DNA from: Pseudomonas entomophila
GTDB lineage: Bacteria > Pseudomonadota > Gammaproteobacteria > Pseudomonadales > Pseudomonadaceae
Length of the DNA stretch: 64,000 nt
NCBI RefSeq assembly: GCF_023277925.1
Contig: NZ_CP063832.1
Span: 5,687,501-5,751,500 of the forward strand
Direction: 5' to 3'
Shown here: positions 35,940 to 44,489 of the stretch, piece by piece
Layout of the letters: the number at the start of each line of letters is the position of its first letter
How positions within the stretch are numbered: position 1 is the first letter of the stretch
Translations under genes and position numbers: made by a program
The notes under the pieces: generated by a model
Databases searched by the model: none
Told to the model about the DNA's origin: nothing
Seen by the model: only the letters and a program-made list of their open reading frames with translations

Positions 35940-37553
35940 TCAGTCGTTCATCCCGAGCATGTCGCGCGCCACCGCTTCGGCGATACGAATGCCATCGACA
36001 CCGGCGGACAAGATGCCACCGGCATAGCCCGCGCCTTCGCCTGCGGGGAACAAGCCCTTGAGGTTGAGGCTCTGGAAGTCGGCGCCACGGGTGATACGCA
36101 GTGGCGACGAGGTACGCGTCTCGATGCCGGTCAGCACCGCGTCGTGCAGGTTATAGCCCTTGATCTGGCGGTCGAAGGCCGGCAGCGCCTCGCGGATCGC
36201 CTCGATGGCGAAGTCCGGCAGGCTGGGTGCCAGGTCGCCGAGGGTGACGCCGGGTTTGTAGGAGGGCTCGACACTGCCCAGCGCCGTGGACGGGCGGCCA
36301 GCGACGAAATCACCCACCAATTGCGCGGGGGCCTGGTAGTTGCTGCCACCCATCACATAGGCGTGGGCCTCCAGACGTTCCTGCAGCTCGATACCGGCCA
36401 GTGGGCCGCCCGGGTAGTCACGCTCGGGGTCGATACCGACAACGATACCGGAGTTGGCATTGCGCTCGTTGCGTGAGTACTGGCTCATGCCGTTGGTGAC
36501 CACACGGCCAGGTTCACTGGTGGCAGCGACCACGGTACCGCCCGGGCACATGCAGAAGCTGTACACCGAACGGCCGTTCTTGGCGTGGTGGACCAGCTTG
36601 TAGTCGGCGGCGCCGAGTTTCGGATGGCCGGCGTACTTGCCCAGGCGTGCCTTGTCGATCAAGGACTGTGGGTGTTCGATACGGAAGCCGACCGAGAACG
36701 GCTTGGCCTCCATGAACACGCCTTTGGCGTGGAGCATGCGGAAGGTATCGCGGGCGCTGTGGCCCAGGGCCAGGACCACATGGCGCGAATGCAGTTGTTC
36801 ACCGCTTTGCAGCACCACGCCGGTGAGCTGCTCGCCGTCCACCAGCAGGTCGGTGACCTTCTGCTCGAAGCGCACCTCGCCGCCCAGGGTGATGATTTCC
36901 TCACGCATTTTCTCGACCATGCTGGTCAGGCGGAAGGTACCGATGTGCGGCTTGTTGATGTAGAGGATTTCTTCCGGGGCGCCAGCCTTGACGAACTCTT
37001 CCAGCACCTTGCGGCCGTGGTGGTTCGGATCCTTGATCTGGCTGTACAGCTTGCCGTCGGAGAAGGTGCCGGCGCCGCCTTCGCCGAACTGCACGTTCGA
37101 TTCGGGGTTGAGCACGCTCTTGCGCCAAAGGCCCCAGGTATCCTTGGTGCGCTGACGCACCTCCTTGCCGCGTTCGAGGACGATGGGCTTGAAGCCCATC
37201 TGTGCCAGCAACAGGCCGGCGAAGATACCGCAAGGGCCGAAGCCGACGACGATCGGGCGCTCCTGCGGCTCGTTCGGCGCGTGGCCGACGAACTTGTAGC
37301 TGACATCCGGCGCAACGCCGACCTTCGGGTCGTCAGCGAAGGTGCGCAGCAGCTCGGCTTCATTGCTGGTTTCGAGGTCGATGGTGTAGATGAACAGCAG
37401 CTCGCTGTTCTTCTTGCGCGCATCGTAGCTGCGCTTGAACAGGGTGAAGCCCAGCAGTTGCGCGTCGCTGATGCCCAGGCGCTGGACAATGGCGGCGCGC
37501 AGCTCGTCGTCGGAATGGTCCAGGGGCAGCTTCAGTTCGGTGATTCGTAGCAT
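35940..37553 (-). CDS. NAD(P)/FAD-dependent oxidoreductase (COG2509-type)
   Basis: A 537-residue flavoprotein. After an N-terminal domain of about 95 residues (MLRITELKLPLDHSDDELRA, helical-ferredoxin-like), the dinucleotide-binding motif GFGPCGIFAGLLLAQMG begins the FAD fold. Also seen are FGEGGAGTFSDGKL, VLALGHSARDTF, MCPGGTVVAA and the C-terminal FPAGEGAGYAGGILSAGVDG. These proteins are called 'FAD-dependent dehydrogenase'; the physiological reaction is unknown. ATG 37553 was chosen over 37577 as it gives the conserved N-terminus. Confidence 0.9.
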   Translation of the reverse strand: MLRITELKLPLDHSDDELRAAIVQRLGISDAQLLGFTLFKRSYDARKKNSELLFIYTIDLETSNEAELLRTFADDPKVGVAPDVSYKFVGHAPNEPQERPIVVGFGPCGIFAGLLLAQMGFKPIVLERGKEVRQRTKDTWGLWRKSVLNPESNVQFGEGGAGTFSDGKLYSQIKDPNHHGRKVLEEFVKAGAPEEILYINKPHIGTFRLTSMVEKMREEIITLGGEVRFEQKVTDLLVDGEQLTGVVLQSGEQLHSRHVVLALGHSARDTFRMLHAKGVFMEAKPFSVGFRIEHPQSLIDKARLGKYAGHPKLGAADYKLVHHAKNGRSVYSFCMCPGGTVVAATSEPGRVVTNGMSQYSRNERNANSGIVVGIDPERDYPGGPLAGIELQERLEAHAYVMGGSNYQAPAQLVGDFVAGRPSTALGSVEPSYKPGVTLGDLAPSLPDFAIEAIREALPAFDRQIKGYNLHDAVLTGIETRTSSPLRITRGADFQSLNLKGLFPAGEGAGYAGGILSAGVDGIRIAEAVARDMLGMND

Positions 37554-37656
37554 GGCAGGGTCCAGTATCCCGGCCATGGGCGGCCGGCGGCTTTACACAA
37601 ACCGCCAAGTATAAGCTGTTCGTCGCCCCGACTGGCAGGATAAACGCACCTGGCGA

Positions 37657-38334
37657 TCAGAGGTCGCGGGCACCGCCGTAATAGGCACAGCCCTGCAGGG
37701 TCTTGCCGTCGATGCGCAGCTCGGCCTTGAGATGGCGGATGGCACCGGTGGCACCATCGACGCAACGCTGCGGCGCAACCCACAGTTCGACGCGCTGGCC
37801 GTTGGCTTCGCTGGACAGGCTCAGGCCGCCGCCAGGCATTTCCTCTTCCAGGTAAGGCAGCGGCAGTGGGTCCTGACCGACGCGGTTGAGCACCATGCCC
37901 TTGCCGCTGGCCTTGATGTCCCAATCCGGCTCATGGCCACCGGCGCGCAGGGTCAGTTGCTTGAAGTTGGGGTCTTCGCAGCCTGGATGTTCTGAGGATT
38001 CAAGGCGGTACAGGCGGGTCACGTCGAGCTGGCCGTCGCTGCCCGCCTGCTTGCTGCCGGCCAGGCGTCCGCGGACATCGGCGAACAGTTTGTCACCGGC
38101 GTCGTCGGCCAGGTTGGCGGCTTCTTGCAGGATACCGGTCGCGGCGGCGTCGTTGACGATGAAGCGACGGCTTTCGCTGCAGGGTTTGAACAACAGATGG
38201 CCGCCAGCCGCGCTCAGTTCGCCTTGCATGCGGGTGGTGCCAAGGTTCGGGTCGACCGGCTTTTCGGCCAGCATCTGGCAGCCGGCGAACAGCGGCAGCA
38301 GGGCGGTGAGCAGCAGGGAAGGGGTGAGGCGCAT
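37657..38334 (-). CDS. Lipoprotein, COG3650-like
   Basis: A 225-residue lipoprotein: signal LTPSLLLTALLPLFAGC (Cys19), then a domain with four further cysteines (KPCSESRRF, HPGCEDPN, PQRCVD, LQGCAYYGG) that could pair as disulfides in the periplasm. GCAYYGGARDL at the end is typical of COG3650/heat-inducible META-like domains. ATG 38334 fixes the signal peptide. Role unknown. Confidence 0.85.
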   Translation of the reverse strand: MRLTPSLLLTALLPLFAGCQMLAEKPVDPNLGTTRMQGELSAAGGHLLFKPCSESRRFIVNDAAATGILQEAANLADDAGDKLFADVRGRLAGSKQAGSDGQLDVTRLYRLESSEHPGCEDPNFKQLTLRAGGHEPDWDIKASGKGMVLNRVGQDPLPLPYLEEEMPGGGLSLSSEANGQRVELWVAPQRCVDGATGAIRHLKAELRIDGKTLQGCAYYGGARDL

Positions 38335-38430
38335 GGGGCGGGCTCCGGTGTTCGGGCAAAAAGTGCCGGTCACGTTACCGAGCCTGTCGGGTGTCTACAA
38401 GGGGAACAAGCCCACGGTACGCGTCATCGC

Positions 38431-38515
38431 GTAGGAGCCAGCCTTGCTGGCGAGCCAGGCGCCTCGGTGGATGACACCGGCGACGCCGGTGTTCGCCGGC
38501 AAGGCCGGCTCCTAC
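38431..38515. repeat. REP pair, inverted
   Basis: GTAGGAGCCAGCCTTGCTGG.. (38431-38463) and GTTCGCCGGCAAGGCCGGCT.. (about 38488-38515) face each other. They sit between the lipoprotein gene start and the livF terminator. Confidence 0.8.
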
Positions 38516-38551
38516 AAAGACCACACCAGCATCAATAGCAGCAGGCAGAAA

Positions 38552-38571
38552 AAAGGGCCCGAAGGCCCTTT
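38552..38571 (-). terminator. Intrinsic terminator of the liv operon
   Basis: On the minus strand AAAGGGCC-TTCG-GGCCCTTT is followed by TTTTCTGCC: an 8-bp stem with a stable UUCG tetraloop, 7 bases after the livF stop. Confidence 0.93.
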
Positions 38572-38577
38572 GATCTT

Positions 38578-39279
<702 letters not shown>

Positions 39280-40047
39280 TTACGCTTCCCCCAAGTAGGC
39301 CTTGATCACATCAGGGTTGCCGCGGATCTCGTCCGGCGTGCCATCGGCCAGGGGCGTGCCCTGGTTGATCACCACGATGTGGTCGGAAATGCTCATCACC
39401 AGCTTCATGTCGTGCTCGATCAGCAGCACGGTCACGTTGTGGGATTCGCGTAGATAGGCGATGAGGGCCTTGAGGTCCTCGGTCTCCTTGGGGTTCAGGC
39501 CGGCAGCCGGCTCGTCGAGCATGATGATCCGTGGTTGGGTCATCATGCAGCGGGCGATTTCCAGGCGGCGTTGCTGGCCGTAGGCGAGGGTGCCGGCGGT
39601 ACGGTTGGCGAACTCGGTCAGGTGGACCTTCTCCAGCCAGTACTGGGCGCGCTCCATGGCCTCTTTCTCGCTGCGGCGGAAGCTCGGGGTCTTGAACAGG
39701 CCGGCGAAGAAGTTGGTGTTGAGGTGACGGTGCTGGGCGATCAGCAGGTTTTCCAGCGCGGTCATCTCCTTGAACAGGCGCACGTTCTGGAAGGTCCGCA
39801 CCACGCCCTTGCGGGCAATCTGATGACCGGCCAGGCCCTGGATCGGCTGGCCGTCGAGCAGGATGGTGCCGCCGCTGGGCTTGTAGAAGCCGGTGAGGCA
39901 GTTGAATACGGTGGTCTTGCCGGCACCGTTAGGGCCGATCAGCGCCACCACCTGTTTCTCCTTCACGGTCAGGGCCACGCCGTTGACCGCCAACAAGCCG
40001 CCAAAGCGCATGCTCAGGCCGCTGACTTGCAGAATTTCGCGGCTCAT
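39280..40047 (-). CDS. livG: Branched-chain amino-acid ABC transporter ATPase LivG/BraF
   Basis: The second ATPase of the importer, 255 residues. Walker [17 protein letters not shown], signature [14 protein letters not shown], Walker [15 protein letters not shown]-loop [12 protein letters not shown]. Overlaps livM by 4 bases and touches livF, as expected for subunits made in a fixed ratio. Confidence 0.96.
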   Translation of the reverse strand: MSREILQVSGLSMRFGGLLAVNGVALTVKEKQVVALIGPNGAGKTTVFNCLTGFYKPSGGTILLDGQPIQGLAGHQIARKGVVRTFQNVRLFKEMTALENLLIAQHRHLNTNFFAGLFKTPSFRRSEKEAMERAQYWLEKVHLTEFANRTAGTLAYGQQRRLEIARCMMTQPRIIMLDEPAAGLNPKETEDLKALIAYLRESHNVTVLLIEHDMKLVMSISDHIVVINQGTPLADGTPDEIRGNPDVIKAYLGEA

Positions 40048-41300
40048 CGAGGCAGCTCCATGTGCGGACGTTGCATAGGCAGCAGGCCTTGCGGACGCCA
40101 GATCATCATCAACACCATCAGCGCACCGAACATCAGCATCCGGTATTCGCTGAACTCACGCATCATCTCCGGCAGCAGGATCATCACGATGGCCGCGAGA
40201 ATCACGCCCAACTGCGAACCCATGCCGCCCAGCACGACGATGGCGAGGATGATCGCCGACTCGATGAAGGTGAATGACTCCGGTGTCACCAGCCCTTGGC
40301 GGGCGGCGAAGAAGCTGCCGGCGAAACCGGCGAAGCAGGCACCCAGGGTGAACGCCGAGAGCTTGATCACGGTGGGGTTCAAACCCAGCGCGCGGCAGGC
40401 GATCTCGTCTTCGCGCAGCGCTTCCCAGGCCCGGCCGATCGGCATGCGCAGCAGGCGGTTGATGACGAACAGCGCCAACAGCGCCAGCAGCAGGGCCACC
40501 AGGTAGAGGAAGATGACCTTGTTGATCGAGTTGTATTCCAGCCCGAAGAACTCATGGAACGTTTGCATGCCCTCGGCGGCGCGGCGTTCGAAGGTCAGGC
40601 CGAAGAACTCCGGCTTGGGGATGTTGCTGATGCCGTTGGGGCCGCCGGTCCAGTCGGTGAGGTTACGCAGGAACAGGCGGATGATCTCGCCGAAGCCAAG
40701 CGTCACGATCGCCAGGTAGTCGCCGCGCAGGCGCAGTACCGGGAAACCGAGCAGGAAGCCGAAGGTGGCGGCCATCAGGCCGGCGATCGGCAAGCACACC
40801 CAGAAGCTCCAGCCCAGGTAGTGGGAGAGCATTGCATAGCTGTAGGCGCCGACGGCGTAGAAGCCGACGTAACCCAGGTCGAGCAGGCCCGCAAGCCCTA
40901 CCACGATGTTCAGGCCAAGGCCCAGCAACACGTAGATCAGGATCAGCGTGGCGATGTCGACCGCGCCGCGCGAGCCGAAGAACGGCCAGATCAGCGCCGC
41001 CACGATCAGCCCGATGATGACCCAGCGCTGGGTCTTCGGCAGGGTGAGGAAGTTGGTTACCGAAGGTGGTACCAGCTTGCGCTCCGAGCGGCGGCCCATC
41101 ACCGCGCTCCACTGCTTGTCGAACAGTACGCGCAGGAACATCAGCACCGAGCACGCGGCGATGATGCTGATGGTGAACGAGCCCTGGCTATGCACGACCA
41201 GGCTGATGCCGTCGATGCTGAGTTTCAGGCCCAGCACCGGGAAGGCCACGGCCCAGACCAGCAAGGCGCTGAAGAACGCCTGTTTGAGATTTCTGTTCAT
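40044..41300 (-). CDS. livM: Branched-chain amino-acid ABC transporter permease LivM/BraE
   Basis: An inner-membrane permease of 418 residues, with the long N-terminal extension seen in gamma-proteobacterial LivM. Multiple transmembrane helices; the conserved [20 protein letters not shown] and the cytoplasmic EAA-like loop ([20 protein letters not shown]) that contacts the ATPases are present. Overlaps livH by 4 bases and livG by 4 bases. Confidence 0.95.
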   Translation of the reverse strand: MNRNLKQAFFSALLVWAVAFPVLGLKLSIDGISLVVHSQGSFTISIIAACSVLMFLRVLFDKQWSAVMGRRSERKLVPPSVTNFLTLPKTQRWVIIGLIVAALIWPFFGSRGAVDIATLILIYVLLGLGLNIVVGLAGLLDLGYVGFYAVGAYSYAMLSHYLGWSFWVCLPIAGLMAATFGFLLGFPVLRLRGDYLAIVTLGFGEIIRLFLRNLTDWTGGPNGISNIPKPEFFGLTFERRAAEGMQTFHEFFGLEYNSINKVIFLYLVALLLALLALFVINRLLRMPIGRAWEALREDEIACRALGLNPTVIKLSAFTLGACFAGFAGSFFAARQGLVTPESFTFIESAIILAIVVLGGMGSQLGVILAAIVMILLPEMMREFSEYRMLMFGALMVLMMIWRPQGLLPMQRPHMELPR

Positions 41301-42220
41301 ACTTTTTCAACCTCCGGGCGGCCCAGGATGCCGGTCGGCCGGAACAACAGAACGAGAACCAAGAGACCGAATGCCACCACGTCCTTGTACTGGTCGCCGA
41401 AGATGTCGGCGCCGAAGGCTTCGGCCACGCCCAGCACCAGCCCGCCGAGCATGGCGCCCGGGATGCTGCCGATGCCGCCCAATACCGCCGCGGTGAAGGC
41501 TTTCAAGCCCACCAGGAAGCCGGCGTTGGGGTTGATCACCCCGTACTGCATGCTCAGCAGCACGGCCGCCACCGCCGCCAGGGCGGCACCGATGACGAAG
41601 GTCAGGGCGATGATGTTGTTGGTGTTGATGCCCAGCAGGTTGGCCATCTTGATGTCCTCGGCGCAGGCGCGGCAGGCGCGGCCGAGGCGGGAACGAGAGA
41701 TGAACAGGGTCAGGCAGGTCATGGCGATCAGCGTGACCACGAACACCAGGATCTGCATGTACGAGACCAGCACTTCCTCCGCGCCGCCCGGGCCGAAGGA
41801 GAAGGCGCCGGGAATCAGGTTGGGGATGGACTTGTCTTTCGAGTCCTGCGACAGCAGGACAGTGTTCTGCAGGAAGATCGACATGCCGATGGCGGAGATC
41901 AGCGGGATCAGCCGGTTGCTGTTGCGCAGCGGCCGGTAGGCGACCCGTTCGATGCTGTAGCCGTAGGCACTGGTGACGCAGATCGTGGCGACGAAGGCCA
42001 CGGTCATGAGGATCGGCAGGGAGTGGATGCCCATCATGGCCAGCCCGGCGAGGGCGATGAAGGCCACGTAGGAGCCGATCATGTAGACCTCGCCGTGGGC
42101 GAAGTTGATCATACCAATGATGCCGTACACCATCGTGTAACCGATGGCGATCAGCGCGTAGGTACTGCCGATGGTCAATCCGTTAACCAGTTGTTGGAGG
42201 AAGTGGTAGATCTCAGGCAT
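41297..42220 (-). CDS. livH: Branched-chain amino-acid ABC transporter permease LivH/BraD
   Basis: A 307-residue inner-membrane permease: [20 protein letters not shown] opening, [15 protein letters not shown], and the coupling loop [23 protein letters not shown] 42220 gives the canonical N-terminus; the frame is open to 42277. It lies 238 bases downstream of braC, with a terminator hairpin between, so the permease genes are probably expressed at a lower level than the binding protein. Confidence 0.95.
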   Translation of the reverse strand: MPEIYHFLQQLVNGLTIGSTYALIAIGYTMVYGIIGMINFAHGEVYMIGSYVAFIALAGLAMMGIHSLPILMTVAFVATICVTSAYGYSIERVAYRPLRNSNRLIPLISAIGMSIFLQNTVLLSQDSKDKSIPNLIPGAFSFGPGGAEEVLVSYMQILVFVVTLIAMTCLTLFISRSRLGRACRACAEDIKMANLLGINTNNIIALTFVIGAALAAVAAVLLSMQYGVINPNAGFLVGLKAFTAAVLGGIGSIPGAMLGGLVLGVAEAFGADIFGDQYKDVVAFGLLVLVLLFRPTGILGRPEVEKV

Positions 42221-42408
42221 TACAGCGCTCCTAAAAACCTGATTTGCATTTCTCTGGCGGGGGTGACCCGGGCCCATTTGTTCTCGCGGTCTTCGCCACG
42301 TGATCGTTGTGCGGGCACTGCCAGGAAACCGCGGGTGACGGTTTTAAGATTTTCAGGTGGACCGGCCCCCGGATCGCGGGGATCAGGCCCATAGAACCTC
42401 GTAAAACA

Positions 42409-42434
42409 AAGCCCACTGCTCGCACAGTGGGCTT
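42409..42434 (-). terminator. Attenuating terminator between braC and livH
   Basis: AAGCCCACTG and CAGTGGGCTT form a perfect 10-bp stem around 6 bases, followed on the minus strand by TTGTTTTAC. Placed 25 bases after the braC stop, it should let abundant binding-protein mRNA accumulate while some transcripts continue into livHMGF. Confidence 0.88.
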
Positions 42435-42458
42435 CTCGGTCAGCTATTAGTCACGCAG

Positions 42459-43574
42459 TTACTGAGGGGAGACTTCGGTCTTCGGCTTGCCGAAGTGCCA
42501 TTCGTAGACCACGAACTTGAAGTTCTTCAGGTCACCTTTCTCGTCGTACGACAGGTCGCCGGTCGGGGTCTTGAAGGTGCCGGCGTGGATGGCAGCCGCC
42601 ACCTTGTCGGTGTCTTCGGACTTGGCGGCCTTGATGCCTTCGGCGATCAGCTCCACGGCCGAGTAGGCCGGGAATACGAACGGACCGCTCGGGTCCTTGC
42701 CGTCGGCCTTGATGGCGTCGACGATGGCCTTGTTCGCAGGATCGGCGTCGAACGACTTCGGTAGGGTGACCAGCAGGCCTTCGGAGGCGCCCTGGGCGAT
42801 CTGCGAGATGGAGTCGTTACCCACGCCTTCCGGGCCCATGAACTTGGCTTTCAGGCCCTTCTCTTGCGCCTGGCGCAGGATCAGGCCCAGCTCCGGGTGG
42901 TAGCCGCCGTAGTAGACGAAGTCGACGTTGTTCTGCTTGAGCTTCTGGATGATCGAGGAGAAGTCCTTGTCACCGGCGTTCAGGCCTTCGAAGACGGCTA
43001 CTTTGGTGCCTTTCTTCTCCAGCGTCTGCTTGACCGCGGTGGCGATGCCTTCACCGTACTGCTGCTTGTCGTGCAGGACGGCGACCACTTTCGGTTTGAC
43101 GTGGTCGGCGATGTAGTTGCCGGCAGCCGGGCCTTGGGCGCTGTCCAGGCCGATGGTGCGGAAGATCAGTTTGTAGCCACGGGCGGTGATTTCCGGCGAG
43201 GTGGCGGCGGGGGTGATCATGATCACGCCTTCGTCTTCGTAGATGTCGGACGCAGGCTGGGTGGAGCTGGAGCACAGGTGGCCGATCACGAACTTGACGC
43301 CATCGTTGACCACTTTGTTGGCGACGGCCACGGCCTGTTTAGGGTCGCACGCGTCGTCGTATTCCTTGGCTTCGAGCATCTTGCCGTCGACGCCGCCCTT
43401 GGCGTTGATGTCCTTGATGGCTTGCTTGGCACCGGTGAACTGCATGTCGCCGTATTGAGTCACGGGACCGGTTTTCGGCCCGGCGATACCGATCTTGATG
43501 GTATCGGCGGCAAACGAATGGCTGGCAACCCCGGCCAGAACCATTGCGGCAAACAGCTTGGAAATCTTGATCAT
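42459..43574 (-). CDS. braC: Branched-chain amino-acid-binding periplasmic protein BraC/LivJ
   Basis: The periplasmic solute receptor of the transporter, 371 residues. Signal peptide KLFAAMVLAGVASHSFAADT, then the mature N-terminus IKIGIAGPKTGPVTQYGDMQ of the Leu/Ile/Val-binding family; CDPKQAVAVANKVVNDGV includes the first cysteine of the conserved disulfide, and VIGHLCSSSTQPASDIY the second. Ribosome binding site GGAG before ATG. First gene of the operon. Confidence 0.95.
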   Translation of the reverse strand: MIKISKLFAAMVLAGVASHSFAADTIKIGIAGPKTGPVTQYGDMQFTGAKQAIKDINAKGGVDGKMLEAKEYDDACDPKQAVAVANKVVNDGVKFVIGHLCSSSTQPASDIYEDEGVIMITPAATSPEITARGYKLIFRTIGLDSAQGPAAGNYIADHVKPKVVAVLHDKQQYGEGIATAVKQTLEKKGTKVAVFEGLNAGDKDFSSIIQKLKQNNVDFVYYGGYHPELGLILRQAQEKGLKAKFMGPEGVGNDSISQIAQGASEGLLVTLPKSFDADPANKAIVDAIKADGKDPSGPFVFPAYSAVELIAEGIKAAKSEDTDKVAAAIHAGTFKTPTGDLSYDEKGDLKNFKFVVYEWHFGKPKTEVSPQ

Positions 43575-43934
43575 AGTGCTCCACTCATTCTGTTGTAATT
43601 CTTATAGTCCTGAGGCCAGGGCTACAGACCGGGCGGGATTCGCGGCTTGGTTACGCCATGCCGTAAGCCCACCTTCCCCCGGAACATGTCCCGGAACTGT
43701 ACCGGTACAGTGTAGAGCGCCGTCCGAGCGCTTGAAAAGCGGGCGAAAAGCGTCTGTTTCGAGGGGTGTCGCCTGGTCGACATAAAGATACAGAAAAGCG
43801 CCATCAATTTGCCTGCATCTTCGGCCTGCCCCCACAAACTCGGGCCGGTTCGACCAAATTACGTATTTGAAACCGGGTTTTTCTGCAAAAATGCCGACCT
43901 TTTTTGTTGGTCGATTCTTTGCGCAGGTAAACCC
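43575..43934. other. 360-base divergent regulatory gap between braC and the DUF2288 gene
   Basis: No gene is supported here. The gap contains a perfect 16-base palindrome (43696-43711) and, on the minus strand about 35 bases before braC, a TATAAG-like -10 (complement of 43601-43606). The sequence near 43860-43920 is AT-rich (TTTTTGTTGG) and may hold the promoter of the plus-strand gene. Confidence 0.5.
43696..43711. promoter_or_regulatory. Perfect 16-base palindrome ACTGTACCGGTACAGT, probable operator
   Basis: The site is a perfect dyad with no spacer, 122 bases upstream of braC and 224 bases upstream of the DUF2288 gene. Its form suits a dimeric GntR/MocR- or Lrp-like regulator, but no specific protein can be assigned. 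Confidence 0.5.
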
Positions 43935-44240
43935 ATGACTGATCAAGTAAGCACCCTCTATGCCAAATTGCTCGGCGAGACCGCCGTCATCGAGTGGAAA
44001 GCCCTGGAGCGTTTCTGGGCCAAGGGTGACCTGATTTGGGTCGACCCCAGCCTCGACCTGATCGCCGTTGCCGAGGCGATGGCCGAGAATCGCAGCGAGA
44101 TCTTCGCCAAGTGGCGTAGTGATGGCACTGTCGGACCGGTTTCCGCCGAGCAGGCACTCGACCTGCAAACCCGCGATCCAGAGATCTGGGCGGTGGTCGT
44201 TTCGCCGTTCATCGTGATCCAGGCGAAGAAAGCGGAATAA
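43935..44240 (+). CDS. DUF2288 family protein
   Basis: A 101-residue protein: LYAKLLGETAVIEWKALERF, FWAKGDLIWVDPSLDLIAVA, MAENRSEIFAKWRSDGTVGP, and the end WAVVVSPFIVIQAKK. The pattern matches small cytoplasmic DUF2288 proteins of gamma-proteobacteria and cyanobacteria; their role is not known. ATG 43935 with AGGT upstream was chosen; the longer frame has no conserved sequence. Confidence 0.88.
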   Translation: MTDQVSTLYAKLLGETAVIEWKALERFWAKGDLIWVDPSLDLIAVAEAMAENRSEIFAKWRSDGTVGPVSAEQALDLQTRDPEIWAVVVSPFIVIQAKKAE

Positions 44241-44390
44241 GCACGCGCTTTTTTAGTGCGTGAAAATGCACAGGTGCCTCGCACTGGTGCGCATTGACGC
44301 TCACGTAAGGTGGAAACAAGTAACAGTGGCGGGGTGATTTGGCGGGGCGGTAACAGTTTACGGCATGCGTAATGGGGGCAGTGATCGCGC

Positions 44391-44475
44391 GTAGGAGCCG
44401 GCCTTGCCGGCGAACACCGGCACCGCCGGTGCCAGCCACCGCGGCGCTTGGTTCGCCAGCAAGGCTGGCCCCTAC
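44391..44475. repeat. REP pair, inverted
   Basis: GTAGGAGCCGGCCTTGCCGG.. (44391-44420) and GGTTCGCCAGCAAGGCTGGC.. (44450-44475) face each other, with a CACCGGCACCGCCGGTGCC hairpin in between. They lie in the convergent gap ahead of the tubulin-like gene's stop. Confidence 0.82.
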
Positions 44476-44489
44476 AGGCGTGGGGCGAC

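Noticed and set aside
43602..44168. 188-codon minus-strand frame between braC and the DUF2288 gene
   Set aside because: Covers the DUF2288 gene in antisense and the regulatory palindrome; no supporting signals.
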